Source of the DNA: Termitomyces sp. T153
Taxonomy: Eukaryota > Basidiomycota > Agaricomycetes > Agaricales > Lyophyllaceae
Assembly (NCBI GenBank): GCA_018296165.2
Contig: JACKQL020000013.1
Span: 372,001 to 436,000, forward strand
Reading direction: 5' to 3'
DNA length: 64,000 nucleotides
Shown: piece after piece, positions 24,395 through 35,869 of the stretch
Layout of the letters: the number at the start of each line of letters is the position of its first letter
Numbering within the stretch: position 1 is the stretch's first letter
Position numbers and translations under genes: made by a program
Notes under the pieces: generated by a model
What the model saw: the letters and a program-made list of their open reading frames with translations, nothing else
Databases searched by the model: none
Told to the model about the DNA's origin: nothing

Positions 24395-27070
24395 ATGGAG
24401 ATTGAACCCACCATTTTCAAGACAAGACATGCCCCCTTCACTCTGGAGGTTTATGATGAAAGCGTAATTACAAAAAACCTTCTTGACACCTTTATCCAGT
24501 CCACTTTCGGTGATGTTTTAGGACTGGCGCCAACGTATGGCGCCAAATGTACTTTGACAACACTTGCGATATTCAATGGTACCAAGGCTCTCTTGGTACG
24601 CTTCACCAAGTCCAAGTCTAGGAAGACCAAGTCTGCTCCTCACCGCACCATCCTTCAGCCACTTTTACTATCGCAGTACAAGAAAATTGCCTTGAAAATG
24701 GATAGACTGGCGGCTGCCTTATATATGGATGTGGGCCTGTATATTGCGCGTGGAGTTGACCTGTTGTCCGTAGCAACGGCGAAAGACGGGCGACAGTCTT
24801 TCAGCGCCTTCATGCATGCCTTAGGCGGCGAAGTCATGCTGCACAGGACAATTGCTCATGAGTTGTTCATGCAGGAGGAGAAGGACAGCTCCAATCTACG
24901 TTATGCCGCTTTACGAGCATGGGCTGCGTATCAAGCTGCATTTTTGGAAACAACTTCCAAACTTCTTGTCAGTTTGCCCGAAGTCAATACGAACGCATTG
25001 GATACAAAGGTAAGTGCCGTACACCATCGTTGATACTAGTAACGAGTTTTGACCCAGCATCTCGTGGTCATCGCGAAAGTTATTCGAGATGCCGATCGCA
25101 TTGTCGCACTCAAGCCTACTCGACAAAAAAACGATATCGAAAAAAATTATAGCCACAAACAAGGGAAGCTTGAACTTAGGTCTAGCCGTTTTAAGACCAG
25201 GTTGATGCATCAGACCGACCAGGTATGCTGTCCAAGCACTTTTTCATCCGCAATTGACAACAGCCCCTCTTCTAGACGATAGAAATTCATACGACCAGCA
25301 ACAAAGCTATATCAGCAAAAGTTACTCGAGTCACAGGGCGTGCTGCCTCTCTTAATCTGCATGACCATTTGTATGGTGAGATCCGATCGGTGACGACGGT
25401 GGGTAGAGATGCCCTCACGAAGGCCGAAGAAGTTCGTGACCGCATCGCCTTGGGAGTCTTGACGCGATCAAATGGTATTATGCAACATCCGTTTGTTCAG
25501 CGTATTTGGCTGCCGTCGGACAAGGTCTCTTGGGCCAAAACACCCTCATTTTTTCTCCCTGTAGCCATTAACTTTCCAGCAAGAGCATTAAACCTCTCTC
25601 AAATCAAAGCCGTCAACGTGATCTTATCCCACAAAGATGCGCATCGTGTTACCTTAATCCACGGGCCTCCGGGAACCGGGAAAACCACTGTTATTGCAGC
25701 AGCAGTTACGAGTATTATTTCCTCCAGAGACCCTGAACGTACTGTTTGGGTCGCGGCGCAATCAAATGTCGCGGTTAAAAACATTGCGGAAAAACTGGCT
25801 GATGTCGGATTTCTCGATTTCAAGATCCTCGTTTCCAAAGATTTTCACTTTGAATGGTCAATTTAGTGTCTTGACTGAAATATTCCAGGCTCATTGATGT
25901 TAACAGGCACGAGCATCTTTACGGAAATATTGTCTCGAATCTGATTCGTTCGGATGACTTTTCTGGGGACATCGTTGGGACAGAACGGCTCTTACTTGGT
26001 TCTCGAGTCATACTCTGTACCTTGAGTATGCTCTCGCATGAGAAGTTGAAATTCTTCATCCTGATTGTCCCTCCACAAACCATTATTGTTGACGAAGCAA
26101 GTCAGATCGAGGTCGGAGACTATCTACCTCCACTTCAACGCTTCAGAATGACATTGCGAAAGCTCGTACTCATCGGTGACGATAAACAACGTAAGTGCTC
26201 TTTTGATCATAGTTTGAACATGTTGAAAAATTCAGACTTCTGTAGTCGCACCATACGGGCGAGGCGAGATCCCAGAGCTTCGAAGCATTTTTGAAATGCC
26301 ACATCTACGCCAAGGTGCCGTCCTGCTTGATACACAATGTCACTATTTCCATATTCTCTACAACGATAGTATTAATAGATATCTCGCTACTCATATAGAT
26401 CGCATGCCAACGCCAATTGGTAACTTCATTTCTCAAGAAGTTTACAACGGTCGTTTGAAAAGCGTACATCCGATCGAGGAATGGCTAAGTTGTTCTTTCA
26501 TCGATGTAGCAACAGGGCGAGAGGAGAAGTGCGGTAACAGCTGGGTGGTACGATTTCGATTTTATGAATTGCCGACAATTGTTTACTTGTCTTACCATAG
26601 AACTTACGCGAGGTCGCCATTGCGACCAGCATTGCTGGGATATTGTATTCATTGGGAAAGTCATTCAGGATGATCACTCCCTACGATGCGCAGCGCTCTA
26701 AGCTTGAAGACGCCTTGAAGGGAACCCGAGTTCCTTGGGAAGACAGATGTTTCAATGTTGATTCTTTCCAAGGTTTACCTATCCTCCAATGAATTTTCAT
26801 CTGTTCTCAGCACCCTTATATTTAGGCAATGAGGCGGACTACATAATCCTTTCCGTTGTCCGTTCTGAGAAAATTGGCTTTTTAAAGGATGCTCGCCGTA
26901 CGAATGTCATGCTGACCCGTTGCAAGAGAAACATGATTATCTTGACAAATCGACGTTTCATCGAAGGGGTAGCATCGTCAACCCTCATCGGTAGACTCGT
27001 GAAGGCATGTGGACGTTGCTGGATTGGGACGCAGTCTGTGGTCAATAATGGGTTCCGTGTCTATACCTGA
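24395..27070 (+). CDS. UPF1-like SF1 helicase with exonuclease-like N-terminal region (copy 1)
   Basis: Superfamily 1 helicase of the UPF1/DNA2/SMUBP2 type. The N-terminal 200 residues look like a degenerate 3'-5' exonuclease/RNase H fold: a strand TLTTLAIFNGTKALLVRF and a helix NLRYAALRAWAAYQAAFLE in the place of the third exonuclease motif. The acidic pair expected in motif I is not evident, so this part may be inactive. The helicase motifs are intact: Walker A LIHGPPGTGKTTVI, VAAQSNVAVKNIAEKLAD, Walker B IIVDEASQIEVGDY, KLVLIGDDKQ, LDTQYRMPTPIGNFISQEVY (Tyr codon split by an intron), NVDSFQGNEADYIILSVVRS and RRTNVMLTRCKRNMIILT. Introns of 45-60 nt join all blocks. A diverged paralogue follows at 27239 on the same strand. 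The substrate (RNA or DNA) cannot be told; a role in RNA surveillance or transposon control is only a possibility. Confidence 0.82.
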
Positions 27071-27238
27071 AGCCTATCGATACAACATATGTACTTTTTG
27101 ATGATGTAAGCGCTCTCGGCATTTTGCTCCGTTGAACAATCTAGCAAGGTGACGAAAGCCTCGCGGCTATATCTATCAAGTAAAATCAATCGATTGAGCT
27201 CAACGCGTATTCTTCCTCAAGCATACGCGTTCACCAAC

Positions 27239-30013
27239 ATGCCACCTTCAAATCGCCCGATGAACCTCATGCAAACGCTCATTGATAGTGCTGAATTCAG
27301 CTTGCTGAAGCTACCCATTCAGAAGATCCAAGAACTGGAAATCGATCAGGACACCTTCGCAGGATTTGACCACGCGAGGCCGATTGGTATCTCGCCCGGC
27401 TACTCCTCCAAGGGCAAGTTGATCGCACTGGCCGTCGCCGATGACAAAAGCTGCATGATCGTTGACTTCAACGTGTTAATTCCTCGTAACCGTTCAGCTA
27501 GAGGAGGGCAGAACATGAACAGTTCAACACTTCCAAGGAACCTTGGCGACCTGGAGGAGAAAATACTGTGCCGTCCAGCTGGAGAGCTCTTTGCTTTTGA
27601 TATGGGTCCTCTGTGTTTGTCGATATACACCGATGCGAACTTACGCGTCACACACGCCGTGGACATCCAGTCTGGTCTCTCTGCTGTCGACAGGAAGCCT
27701 CTGACAGCGATCAAGAATATTCTTGGCACATCCGTTACGATCAAAGAACAGAATGTTACCAACGTGTTTTACCATCCTGTCTATGATCCTGACGATCGCA
27801 AATCCGCTACAGATCTTGCTCAGCGCGCATGGATATCTCAACTCCTTGCAGTATATGGAGATGGAGAAGTTACCTTGGGAAAAGTTCCTAGGATTGATAC
27901 GCAGAAGTTCCCCACCCAGGTAGAGTAGTTACTTCTGAATCTATGCAGCAGGAGATTGAATGATAAATAGAAACTCAAAACACTCGCGAAGAACACAAAT
28001 GACACATTACGCCAGAACCTGAATAAGCCAATGAAGACTAAACATGATATCTCGATCGCTACAAATGGGCAAGATCCGACAGCGACATCCCAGAGATTCA
28101 GTAACAAACTTCGAAGAGACCAAGTACGAAGCCATAGTATAGATTGCATTTATATTTATACTGATCGCCCTTTGTAGACCGTTGTCCTAGTCACCGAGAC
28201 TACTTCGGGAAGTCAATACACTACCAGAGGGAAGGTTGGCAATGTCAAAGGCAAAGCTGGACAGTTATCGACCAATCACTCCTTGGATGGGAAGATAGTG
28301 ACAAGTGTGATATCTATTGGCCGTGATGATCCAACTACAGCTGAAGCACAGCGTGCGGCAACTGTGTTACGGGTCCTACAGGGCTTTGAGCAACTCATGG
28401 ATGGTAGTCCTTGGATCCAGAATATTTTCTTCCCCTCTGATGATGCTGATTCCCCGTTAACTTGGCCTCTTGCTTGGTCTCAGGCCAATGATACCTCTCC
28501 AGCTCACTTTGATCCTGTCTCAGAAACTCATTCTCCAAATCCTCCGGAGCTTTTACCCCTGAATTCATCTCAACAGCATGCTGTGAACACGATGTGTTCT
28601 CCTCTTGATGTAGACCGTATAACTATCATTCAAGGACCTCCTGGTACTGGGAAGACCTCTGTGATTGCTTCTTTTGTCCAGCTTTCCATTCAAGATGGAA
28701 TCTGGCTGGTTGCTCAATCCAATGTAGCAGTTAAAAACATTGCTGAAAAGCTTATAAAGACTAATTTTCTTGATTGGCGCCTCCTTGTTTCCAAGGATTT
28801 CATTTTTGAATGGTTTGTTTACATAGCTTCATAATCAAGCCCTCTGTTGATAATGACATTCTTTCCAGGCATGAGCACATATATGCTCAAGACATTACAA
28901 ACAGGATCATTACTTCTGATCATTTCAAAGGGGTGACGCCAAAGGATATCCAAGGCTGCCGAGTCATTCTATGTACATTAAGCATGCTCGCTAATCCTCA
29001 TATTGTCAAATTCACATCCCAAAACCCTATCAAAACTTTGATTGTTGATGAAGCCAGTCAAATTGAGATCAATAACTATGTCTCAGTTTTGGTCACCTCT
29101 AGTAGATTGCGAAAAATGTGCTTTATTGGAGATGACAAGCAATGTAAGTACTTGCTTGTATTCTGCATGCATTCAATTTATGTTGATATCTGTCCTTTAG
29201 TACCTCCCTTTGGTCAAGAAGATTTACAAGACCTTCAGAGCATTTTTGAAGTGCCCCACTTACGTCCACATGCCTTGTTTTTGGATACCCAATGTGAGCT
29301 GGAATAATCCTCTTATTATATAACCACTTAGTGTATATGCAAGACCGTATGCCCCCACAAATTGGTAACATCATCTCAGACCTGGTGTATGATGGCAAAC
29401 TCAAGTCCAACCCTTTGCATCCTATTACTGAGAAAACCCAAGCTTGTCGCTTCATTGATATACCTGGCCAAGAAGAGAGGAATGAAGACTCTTATATGGT
29501 GTGGTTTACAATTTGAGCTCCTTCACATCTAAAACTCACATGGTCTATTCAGAATCTTTCTGAATGTGATGCAGTCATTAAGCTAGCTTGGCACCTCCAA
29601 GAACAACAGAAAGCATATCAAATCATCACTCCATATGATGGCCAGAGAAGCACCATCGAAGGCAAGATGAAACAGGTACCAGATCTCAACTGGGAAAACA
29701 AGTGTTTCAATGTAGACTCTTTCCAAGGTTCTTTTCTTCACTATACTGTCTCTATTGAAATACTTATGCAATAGCAGGGAATGAAGAAGACTATATTATC
29801 ATTTCCTTGGTCAGGTCCAGGGGCGTTGGATTTCTGGACAATAAGCGCCGGACCAATGTCATGCTTACTCGTTGCAAGAAGGGCATGTTCATTGTATCCA
29901 GCCGCAGGTTCCTTTCAGGACATGGTGCAAACACTTTGGTCGGAGAGCTAGCAGAGAGGTTGGGGCCTGGTGCATGGTTGGAGGGGAAAGATTTGGAGGA
30001 AGGAAAGTTCTAA
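27239..30013 (+). CDS. UPF1-like SF1 helicase with exonuclease-like N-terminal region (copy 2)
   Basis: Tandem paralogue of the preceding gene with the same order. The N-terminal exonuclease/RNase H-like region is better preserved here: DTFAGFDHARPIG, KLIALAVADDKSCMIVDFNV, ELFAFDMGPLCLSIYTDA and KSATDLAQRAWISQLLAVYG. A linker exon (SQRFSNKLRRDQ) is followed by TVVLVTETTSGSQYTTRGK. The helicase core has Walker A IIQGPPGTGKTSVIASFV, VAQSNVAVKNIAEKL, LIVDEASQIEINNY, FIGDDKQ, LDTQYRMPPQIGNIISDLVY, NVDSFQGNEEDYIIISLVRS and RRTNVMLTRCKKGMFIVSSR. The chain ends KDLEEGKF. The first half is CpG-normal, but from about 28.38 kb the same open gene becomes AT-rich and CpG-poor, a break in composition within one gene. 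Function unknown; intact frames argue that it is expressed. Confidence 0.8.
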
Positions 30014-30029
30014 TATTTTTGACAGAGAA

Positions 30030-30144
30030 ATTAATCATTTTCTACCATGGGAAAAAGGGAACAGAATTATATGAGTAGCAGACAGAAAGAAACTTGTATG
30101 TTTGATTCAGTCCCCCTTTCTCTCTATGGTAGAAAATGATTAAT
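30030..30144. repeat. Inverted repeat between convergent genes
   Basis: A perfect 19-bp arm pair, ATTAATCATTTTCTACCAT at 30030-30048 and its complement at 30126-30144. Complementarity continues imperfectly inward (GGGAAAAAGGGA against AGAGAAAGGGGG reversed). It would form a long hairpin in a transcript from either convergent gene. It could be a terminator-like structure or the remains of a small inverted-repeat element. Confidence 0.6.
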
Positions 30145-30211
30145 TTGTTCCATAAGTGTACATGCAGAAATCACATAAATTGGTTTCCTTGTGTGTATTA
30201 ATGTTAGCTAC

Positions 30212-32667
30212 TCAGAGGTGTGAAGTTACTAGATGCTCCCCAGCATCTGAAGATGAGCAGAGAACTCTCATCTCATATAAGCTGTCAACAATACTCTGCT
30301 TCAGTCTATCTGTTGATGTAAGAGGGCTTGAGTGTTTAGACTCAATTCCAAATTTGATCATGTCTGGAGCAGCAAGGTCTAGAATAAATCAATCATTGAC
30401 ATTGTTGCAATGGAACGAACCAAGTTGACTTACAGTTGATCCCATAACCATCTTGATATGCTGCCCCAAAACTGCACAGTCCAAGTATCAGATACGTAAA
30501 TAAAGCACACTATTAGTGAAACCTTACCCAGTGCCTCGAAAGAGATGTCCCGCACTCAAGCCACTCGTGCTCAGTTTCCACTGTTGGCTGCGGTCAAAGA
30601 GCTCATCACGAAAGAGTGGCGCCTCTTCTCCATCTTGAGGTCGCAGCATCAGCCGAAGGCCGAGAAGATGCCTGTCAATTCCTCTTCCAGTCGCGGCTTC
30701 TTTTGTGAGGCGACTGTGCGTCTTGATTGCGCGTTGTAAGGCTGCATACCGTGCCGTTGCCTGGAACCAACAATTAATATATTCTGCTGTGGCAGAGTCA
30801 CCTATAGATAGCATACAGTAGATTTCGGGTCGACCATCTCAAGGACCCATGCCCTGCTATCCCGTGTTAATGTACGAAGCGTTTCAGTTCGTCCGTGTTT
30901 GAACATCCGCGTAAGCACCGTCTCGTATGTGGCAGTGAATTCTCTGCGAGTTTTGTACCATGCGAGTTGAAGTGCCATCTGAATGTAGGCATCTGGTCCG
31001 AATTTAGCTGTGCATACTTTTTCAGACAGAGTAACCATTTTTACGAAGTAATCAACCCACCTAGACTTTTGATCCAGTCGGTACCGTAGCCTTGGAACCA
31101 TAATACACTATCATCCGAGTCCTCGATGATCTTAATTGCTCTCGCATGCGCGGCGTCGCATGCCTGACGGATCTTATTGTTTGCGACCCAGTCCAATCTT
31201 TGCCAACCACCAGAATCAGTATCATCCAGCGTAGCATCAAAGGCAGCCTCGTCTATGCCTTGTACGATTCCGTATTCAGCCACAATGCTCGGAACCAGGG
31301 CATCGCAGGGAGCGTGTTCCCCTGTGGCACCAGCATGCGTGGAAGGATCAACGATTATTGTGAAAGGTTTATCCCAGAAGCGATTTGCAACGTTGAGGTG
31401 ATGTGCGCGAATCGTGTGCAGGTGTGAGTCGAGGGCCTCTTGGGAGATACCCTGTGGACTATGAGTTGGATGAGCGGCGGGCGGAATGGTGTGAGTCATA
31501 TGGTCGAGGCTCAGGGCCATGACAGAGGAAAGTATCGTTTGATACGTCGTTCGGTTTCTAGGGTGGAGAGAAAGTAAGTAATGTTGGTTCTAGGAGATAA
31601 TATAAGTGACAGTGTTGATGTGAGTTGATGACACGTACAACAGCCCAAGCGTCTCGGTCGTCTGCACTCAAAACACCAACAGGCAGAGCCCGCTCTCCAG
31701 TTGCTAGCCGTTGCTCTACGTCTAGTACAACAGCTCGAATACGAGTCGCTATCTCGCGAGGAGTCATTAATTGAGGTATATCGGTAGGTGAATCCGGCTG
31801 CTGATACACGTCTATAGCGTAAAACCAATTATGAATCGATATTAAAAGTTTGCGTGAGTCTGAGGAGTCCGGAGGTGGAGGAGAGCATATAATGTCGCAG
31901 AATTGCGCGGGTATTCGTCCAATATTGAACATCTTTTGTGTACTCCGACGGAGCCATATGCCTAAGTGACTATTGAATATTTACATGGTCTTGACGTATG
32001 GTTTCGGGACAAACCTGTGCGAGTGGTGTCAGGATGGATTTCTCCGCTATTCAGAAGCAATGTCAGGATGAAATGGTAAGAAAGAAGTCCTTCAAGACGT
32101 ACTCATCAAGCTTTCCCTTAAATTCCAACACTCGGTGTACCAGCCAAGCGGCTCTTCTCACTTGCCAAAGAGTAATTCCGGCCCTGTTGTCGCTAGATTC
32201 GCCAGTCAAGGCGCTCTGAGGTATAAGGTCGTCGTCATGAAATGCAAGCCACCAGTTGGAATTAATGAGGAGAGGTGCTCTCCATTCTAGGTAAGCCTTT
32301 TTCATCCAAAAATTGTCATCGAGCCAATTATCAGATGATGCTCTATCGAGTGCTTGGTGAAGCTGAGTATTGGGTGTTTATACGAAGACGGAGGGGGCGG
32401 ACCGTGCAATCTTTGCTGCAAAACCTTTCCGATTCCAGACTCAAAAGACTGAGCCCACTTGCAGCGGAGAGAATATGCTGATTTAAACGAAGACTTCCCA
32501 AGCCTCTCATCCTCTAACAGAAGAGGTTCCAGCGAGGCAAGGTATCGGTCAAGAGTTTGGCGCAGGTCAGGAACGGGAAGACGAGGGAGGGCCGAGCGTG
32601 CTCTTGGGGTAGAACTGGTTGAGGACGAAGATAATGAGCGCATCTGCGAGACACGCCGTCGGAGCAT
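30212..32667 (-). CDS. Carnitine O-acyltransferase
   Basis: Choline/carnitine acyltransferase family enzyme moving acyl groups between CoA and carnitine. Begins MLRRRVSQMRSLSSSSTSS, an Arg/Ser-rich stretch compatible with a mitochondrial presequence. Seen: LPRLPVPDLRQTLDRYLASL near the N-terminus, ALDRASSDNWLDDNFW, EWRAPLLINSNWWLAFHDD, QVRRAAWLVHRVLEFKGKLD, MFNIGRIPAQFCD, the catalytic-His segment TGEHAPCDALVPSIVAEYG, IQMALQLAWYKTRREFTATY, TLTRDSRAWVLEM, LLGLRLMLRP, and C-terminal GYGINYLAAPDMIKFGIESK. About 640 residues, full length. The last exons (30212-30470) lie in a CpG-poor tract shared with the 3' half of the convergent helicase gene. Acetyl against longer-chain preference is not resolved. 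No PTS1 is seen at the C-terminus (VTSHL). Confidence 0.88.
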
Positions 32668-32794
32668 TTGCACAGCGACCTCTCCCGGTTTCCCGCTCAA
32701 AAGTTACGGAAAACACCACGTGATGCATCTAATCTAATATCAACCACGCTTGTTATCTACAGTACCGTAGAATGGTTCTTTCCCTTCCCCTACC
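32668..32794. promoter_or_regulatory. Short divergent promoter, acyltransferase / RMI1
   Basis: Only 127 bp separate the two head-to-head start codons (32667 minus, 32795 plus). Both promoters must be here or overlap the neighbouring coding starts. Confidence 0.5.
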
Positions 32795-34541
32795 ATGCCT
32801 GTCTCTCAGCGTGTCATACATTGGGTCGACGAGAAATATAAGAAACCACGCGTAGATCCAGTATGTTTTCGCGATTTTAGCTCTTATTTGTTTGTATCTT
32901 TACCCATTCCAGGAGTGGCTCGATCAGTGTTACGAGTGGGCTATTGACTCAGACCCGCCCCTTGACCCCGAAGCAGACTTTCATGCACTCATCAAGAAGA
33001 TTGAATATCAAATTTTACAGTCCAATTTCAGTGACTCTATGCTTCCAGGGACCGGGCTACCGACCAATATAGCAGACACCAATACAAAAGTTGTCCTAAC
33101 AGGGCCAGAAATGCATGTGGAAGTCGTCGCGTTGACAGAAATAGGACATAGTGCATTTTCCCTGAACCAGACACGGATCGCAAGGGAAGAACGTATGAAG
33201 GAAGGAAATATTGTCGATGATCCTGACCAAGAAGGTGATATTGATGTCGCTGGCGAAGGACCAATGCCAAAATACTCCAGAGGCATGCTACAATTCCAAC
33301 TGACAGACGGTATGACGACAGTTCCAGCGATAGAGTATCGCTCTCTCCCACAACTGTCCCTGTCAACTCGCCTTGGATATAAGGTTGTGATGTTCATCAC
33401 AACCAATTACCGAGAAAGTGTATTGATTGAACTATTTGCATTATGCAGATGAAGTTGAAGAACGTGCGCGTCCACAAGGGAATAGTCTGGCTTGAACCCA
33501 ACACAGTTGTATTGCTGGGTGAGGAAACACAAGAACGTAATGAGAATCGTGAAGCCGACTTTGCCAGGAATCTTCGTGGACGAATGAGGTGAAATCTACT
33601 CAGCATTCATTCAATCTGACTGATCATACACTCAAAACAGACTACCTGAGGCAGCAGTGGCAGGGAACAATGATGTAGCTCGCTCAAATCCAGCACCGCA
33701 ACCTTCTGTCAACCGTTCCCCTCTGCACGAGATTTCACCCCCTCCTTCCCCACCCGCAAGGCACCATGACAACGATGATGCGGACCTCGAGAACCGGCGT
33801 CGCCGCATTCCAGTTAGCAACCCTGATCCCCCGGCGTTCAGCCGCACCACTACACCACGCTCCACCAGTCAAACCGTCACGACTACATCTTCATTTTTTG
33901 CCGACTCCATTACTTCAAGGTCGCAAACCCTTGTTGGCACCCAAACGCCAATACTTTCACTTTCCCCAACAATTCGTCAGACCAGGCCGAATCTTTCGCC
34001 GCCGCCTGAGATACAGCCGGAAGATGAGCATTTCTGGTCAGACGATAACAACGAGGATCTGCGTACGTCGCTGAGCTCTGGAGAAAAACGATTTGTTGAC
34101 GATTTCGGGGCCCTTGCTTTGAATTTTATAGCTAGGTTGCGGGCGAGACGAGGATTGAGCCTGAACTCGACAGGCACCTCGACACAAGATAGGGGAAATA
34201 ATGCCAATGCCTCATTGGGGAGGAAGGGAAAAGAGAAGCAGGTCGAACCGAATGTTAGCTCGGACGAGTATGAGGATGATATTGTGTTTGACAAAGACGT
34301 GTTCGCGGGCCTAGATGCTATGGAGAAGGCTATGGAACATACCTCTAATACCCATCCAGCTTCTACGGTTGGGAGTGGATCGTCAGGAATTGGAGTCAGA
34401 ACGAGGGCAAACAGGACTGGGCCGGAGATTATCATGATCGAGGACAGTGACGACGACGATAAGGAAAACAATCCCGTCGCAACCCGTCACGTTCGGCAGC
34501 GAAGGGAGTCAAGTATCATCGAGTTGTCGGATTCTGATTGA
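32795..34541 (+). CDS. RMI1: Rmi1-like OB-fold protein of the RecQ-Top3 complex
   Basis: Likely RecQ-mediated genome instability protein 1, which with a RecQ helicase and Top3 dissolves double Holliday junctions. N-terminus MPVSQRVIHWVDEKYKKPR splices to EWLDQCYEWAIDSDPPLDPE. An OB-fold region carries RGMLQFQLTDGMTTVPAIEY, MKLKNVRVHKGIVWLEPNTV and VLLGEETQ. The remaining half is Ser/Pro-rich and disordered, with a short helix FVDDFGALALNFIARLRARR. The C-terminus holds two hydrophobic-acidic clusters, PEIIMIEDSDDDDKENN and SSIIELSDSD, resembling SUMO-interacting motifs; the second ends the protein. About 520 residues. Three short introns are consistent with one frame. Confidence 0.85.
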
Positions 34542-34816
34542 TATTGTATCTTTTTATTGTATTTTAGGGATGACCCCGTATACCAGGGATCAGTCTCAGT
34601 TGTTGTAGTAGTTATCCTGTTTCTTGAAGTTGTCGATGCTGTATAATACGAATCATGTAATGTATACACGATTAGCTCCAATCATTGAAGAAAACCACTA
34701 CTTGACCGCAGGCGGAATGTTATTGCAGATAGCGGATGAGGTAGTCAAGGACCAATTATACAGATTGAAAATTGTTTTACATACACAAAGGTCTTCCTGA
34801 GTAAAGAATGAAGTCG

Positions 34817-35796
34817 TCAACCTAAAACAGCGACCTTGGCCTTCTTCTTCTTCCTCGTGTCTTTGGAGAAAGCGCGCCAGCTGTCTACACGTTGCTCCCG
34901 ATTGTCTAGCAAGAACGTGAAGACGTGAGCAATTACTACGGAAACCCACAAAAAAATCACATACCTTCCCACTGCTTGTCTTCTTGTGCTTTCCGTTTCT
35001 TTGCAGCAACCTCTTCGTCCTTCTTCCTTGCCTCGAGGCCTTCGTTTGCCAAATTCATCTTGACAGCCCTAACAGGAATGGAATGGTTGAAAAACAACCC
35101 TTGTTATATAGACAGCGTTGACTCACTTTCTTCGTCGCACTTCCTCGTCAATGAGAAGCTCCTTAGATTGCAGGCGTAGTCGGACCTTGTATGATGGCTC
35201 GAGGCCCTTGAGTGTCGGGTCAGTATCAGGCGTAGATGAAGGGAGATTCAGCGCCTTGAGAATCATTAAGCGGGCTTGATTTATGACGGCGTCCAGGTTT
35301 TCGCGTTTGTCCTTGTCTGAGAGTTCTGACTCGGCCTATGGACTTTCTAATCAGCACAACATGAACTCGTAGCAAGGGGAACTTCATGACGTACCTTCTT
35401 CAACACGTCAAAGGCTTCAGGGGCACGAGGATGAGGGGTCTTATCGGGATGAATAACTAGAATACAGATGATTCAATAGGTTATTTAGTAATTGTCGAGC
35501 TAAACGCACATAATGACAAGTGCTTATATCGGCGTTTGATTGCCTCTGGTGTGGCATTCTCTTCTATGTCTAATACATCATATGGACTGTGAAAGACGGA
35601 GCCCATTCAGCTGGATCATAAGATAGAAATGTCTATGAAACACATACTTCAGCTTGAACGCCTTTAGAATGCGCTCGACTTCTACTTCTCTGTTGAACGC
35701 AGACTCCTCCCGACTGAGAAGCTTCTCGAGTTCAGCATTACTGATGCTGGCGGAAACTGGGTCAGCTGGTGGCTTGGAGGACGAGGCTGAGGACAT
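34817..35796 (-). CDS. DNAJC8/Spf31-like spliceosome-associated J-protein
   Basis: J-domain protein of the DNAJC8 (fission yeast Spf31) family, found with spliceosomes. Seen: ISNAELEKLLSREESAFN and EVERILKAFKLN before the J domain, NPYDVLDIEENATPEAIKRR, the HPD triad in FIHPDKTPHPRAPEAFDVLK, then LNLPSSTPDTDPTLKGLEP, LLIDEEVRRRK, MNLANEGLEARKKDEEVAAK, and the conserved basic C-terminus NREQRVDSWRAFSKDTRKKK ending VAVLG. About 250 residues in six or so exons. The start (MSSASSSKPP) is 73 bp from the divergent COX11 start. Confidence 0.9.
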
Positions 35797-35869
35797 GAGG
35801 GGTACCAGACAACTACACAGCCTGGCGCGCCCTAAATTGCTGTCGGCCGGCACGTGCACTTTGACACCC
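35797..35869. promoter_or_regulatory. 73-bp bidirectional promoter, DNAJC8 / COX11
   Basis: The start codons of the two divergent genes are 73 bp apart. The GC-rich sequence includes a CACGTG palindrome (E-box type, at 35851-35856), a bHLH binding site in fungi; its use here is an inference. Confidence 0.45.

Noticed and set aside
28283..30013. Calling helicase copy 2 a transposon-borne helicase
   Set aside because: It is CpG-poor, but its first exons, linker and introns parallel copy 1, and the low-CpG tract also covers part of the acyltransferase gene.
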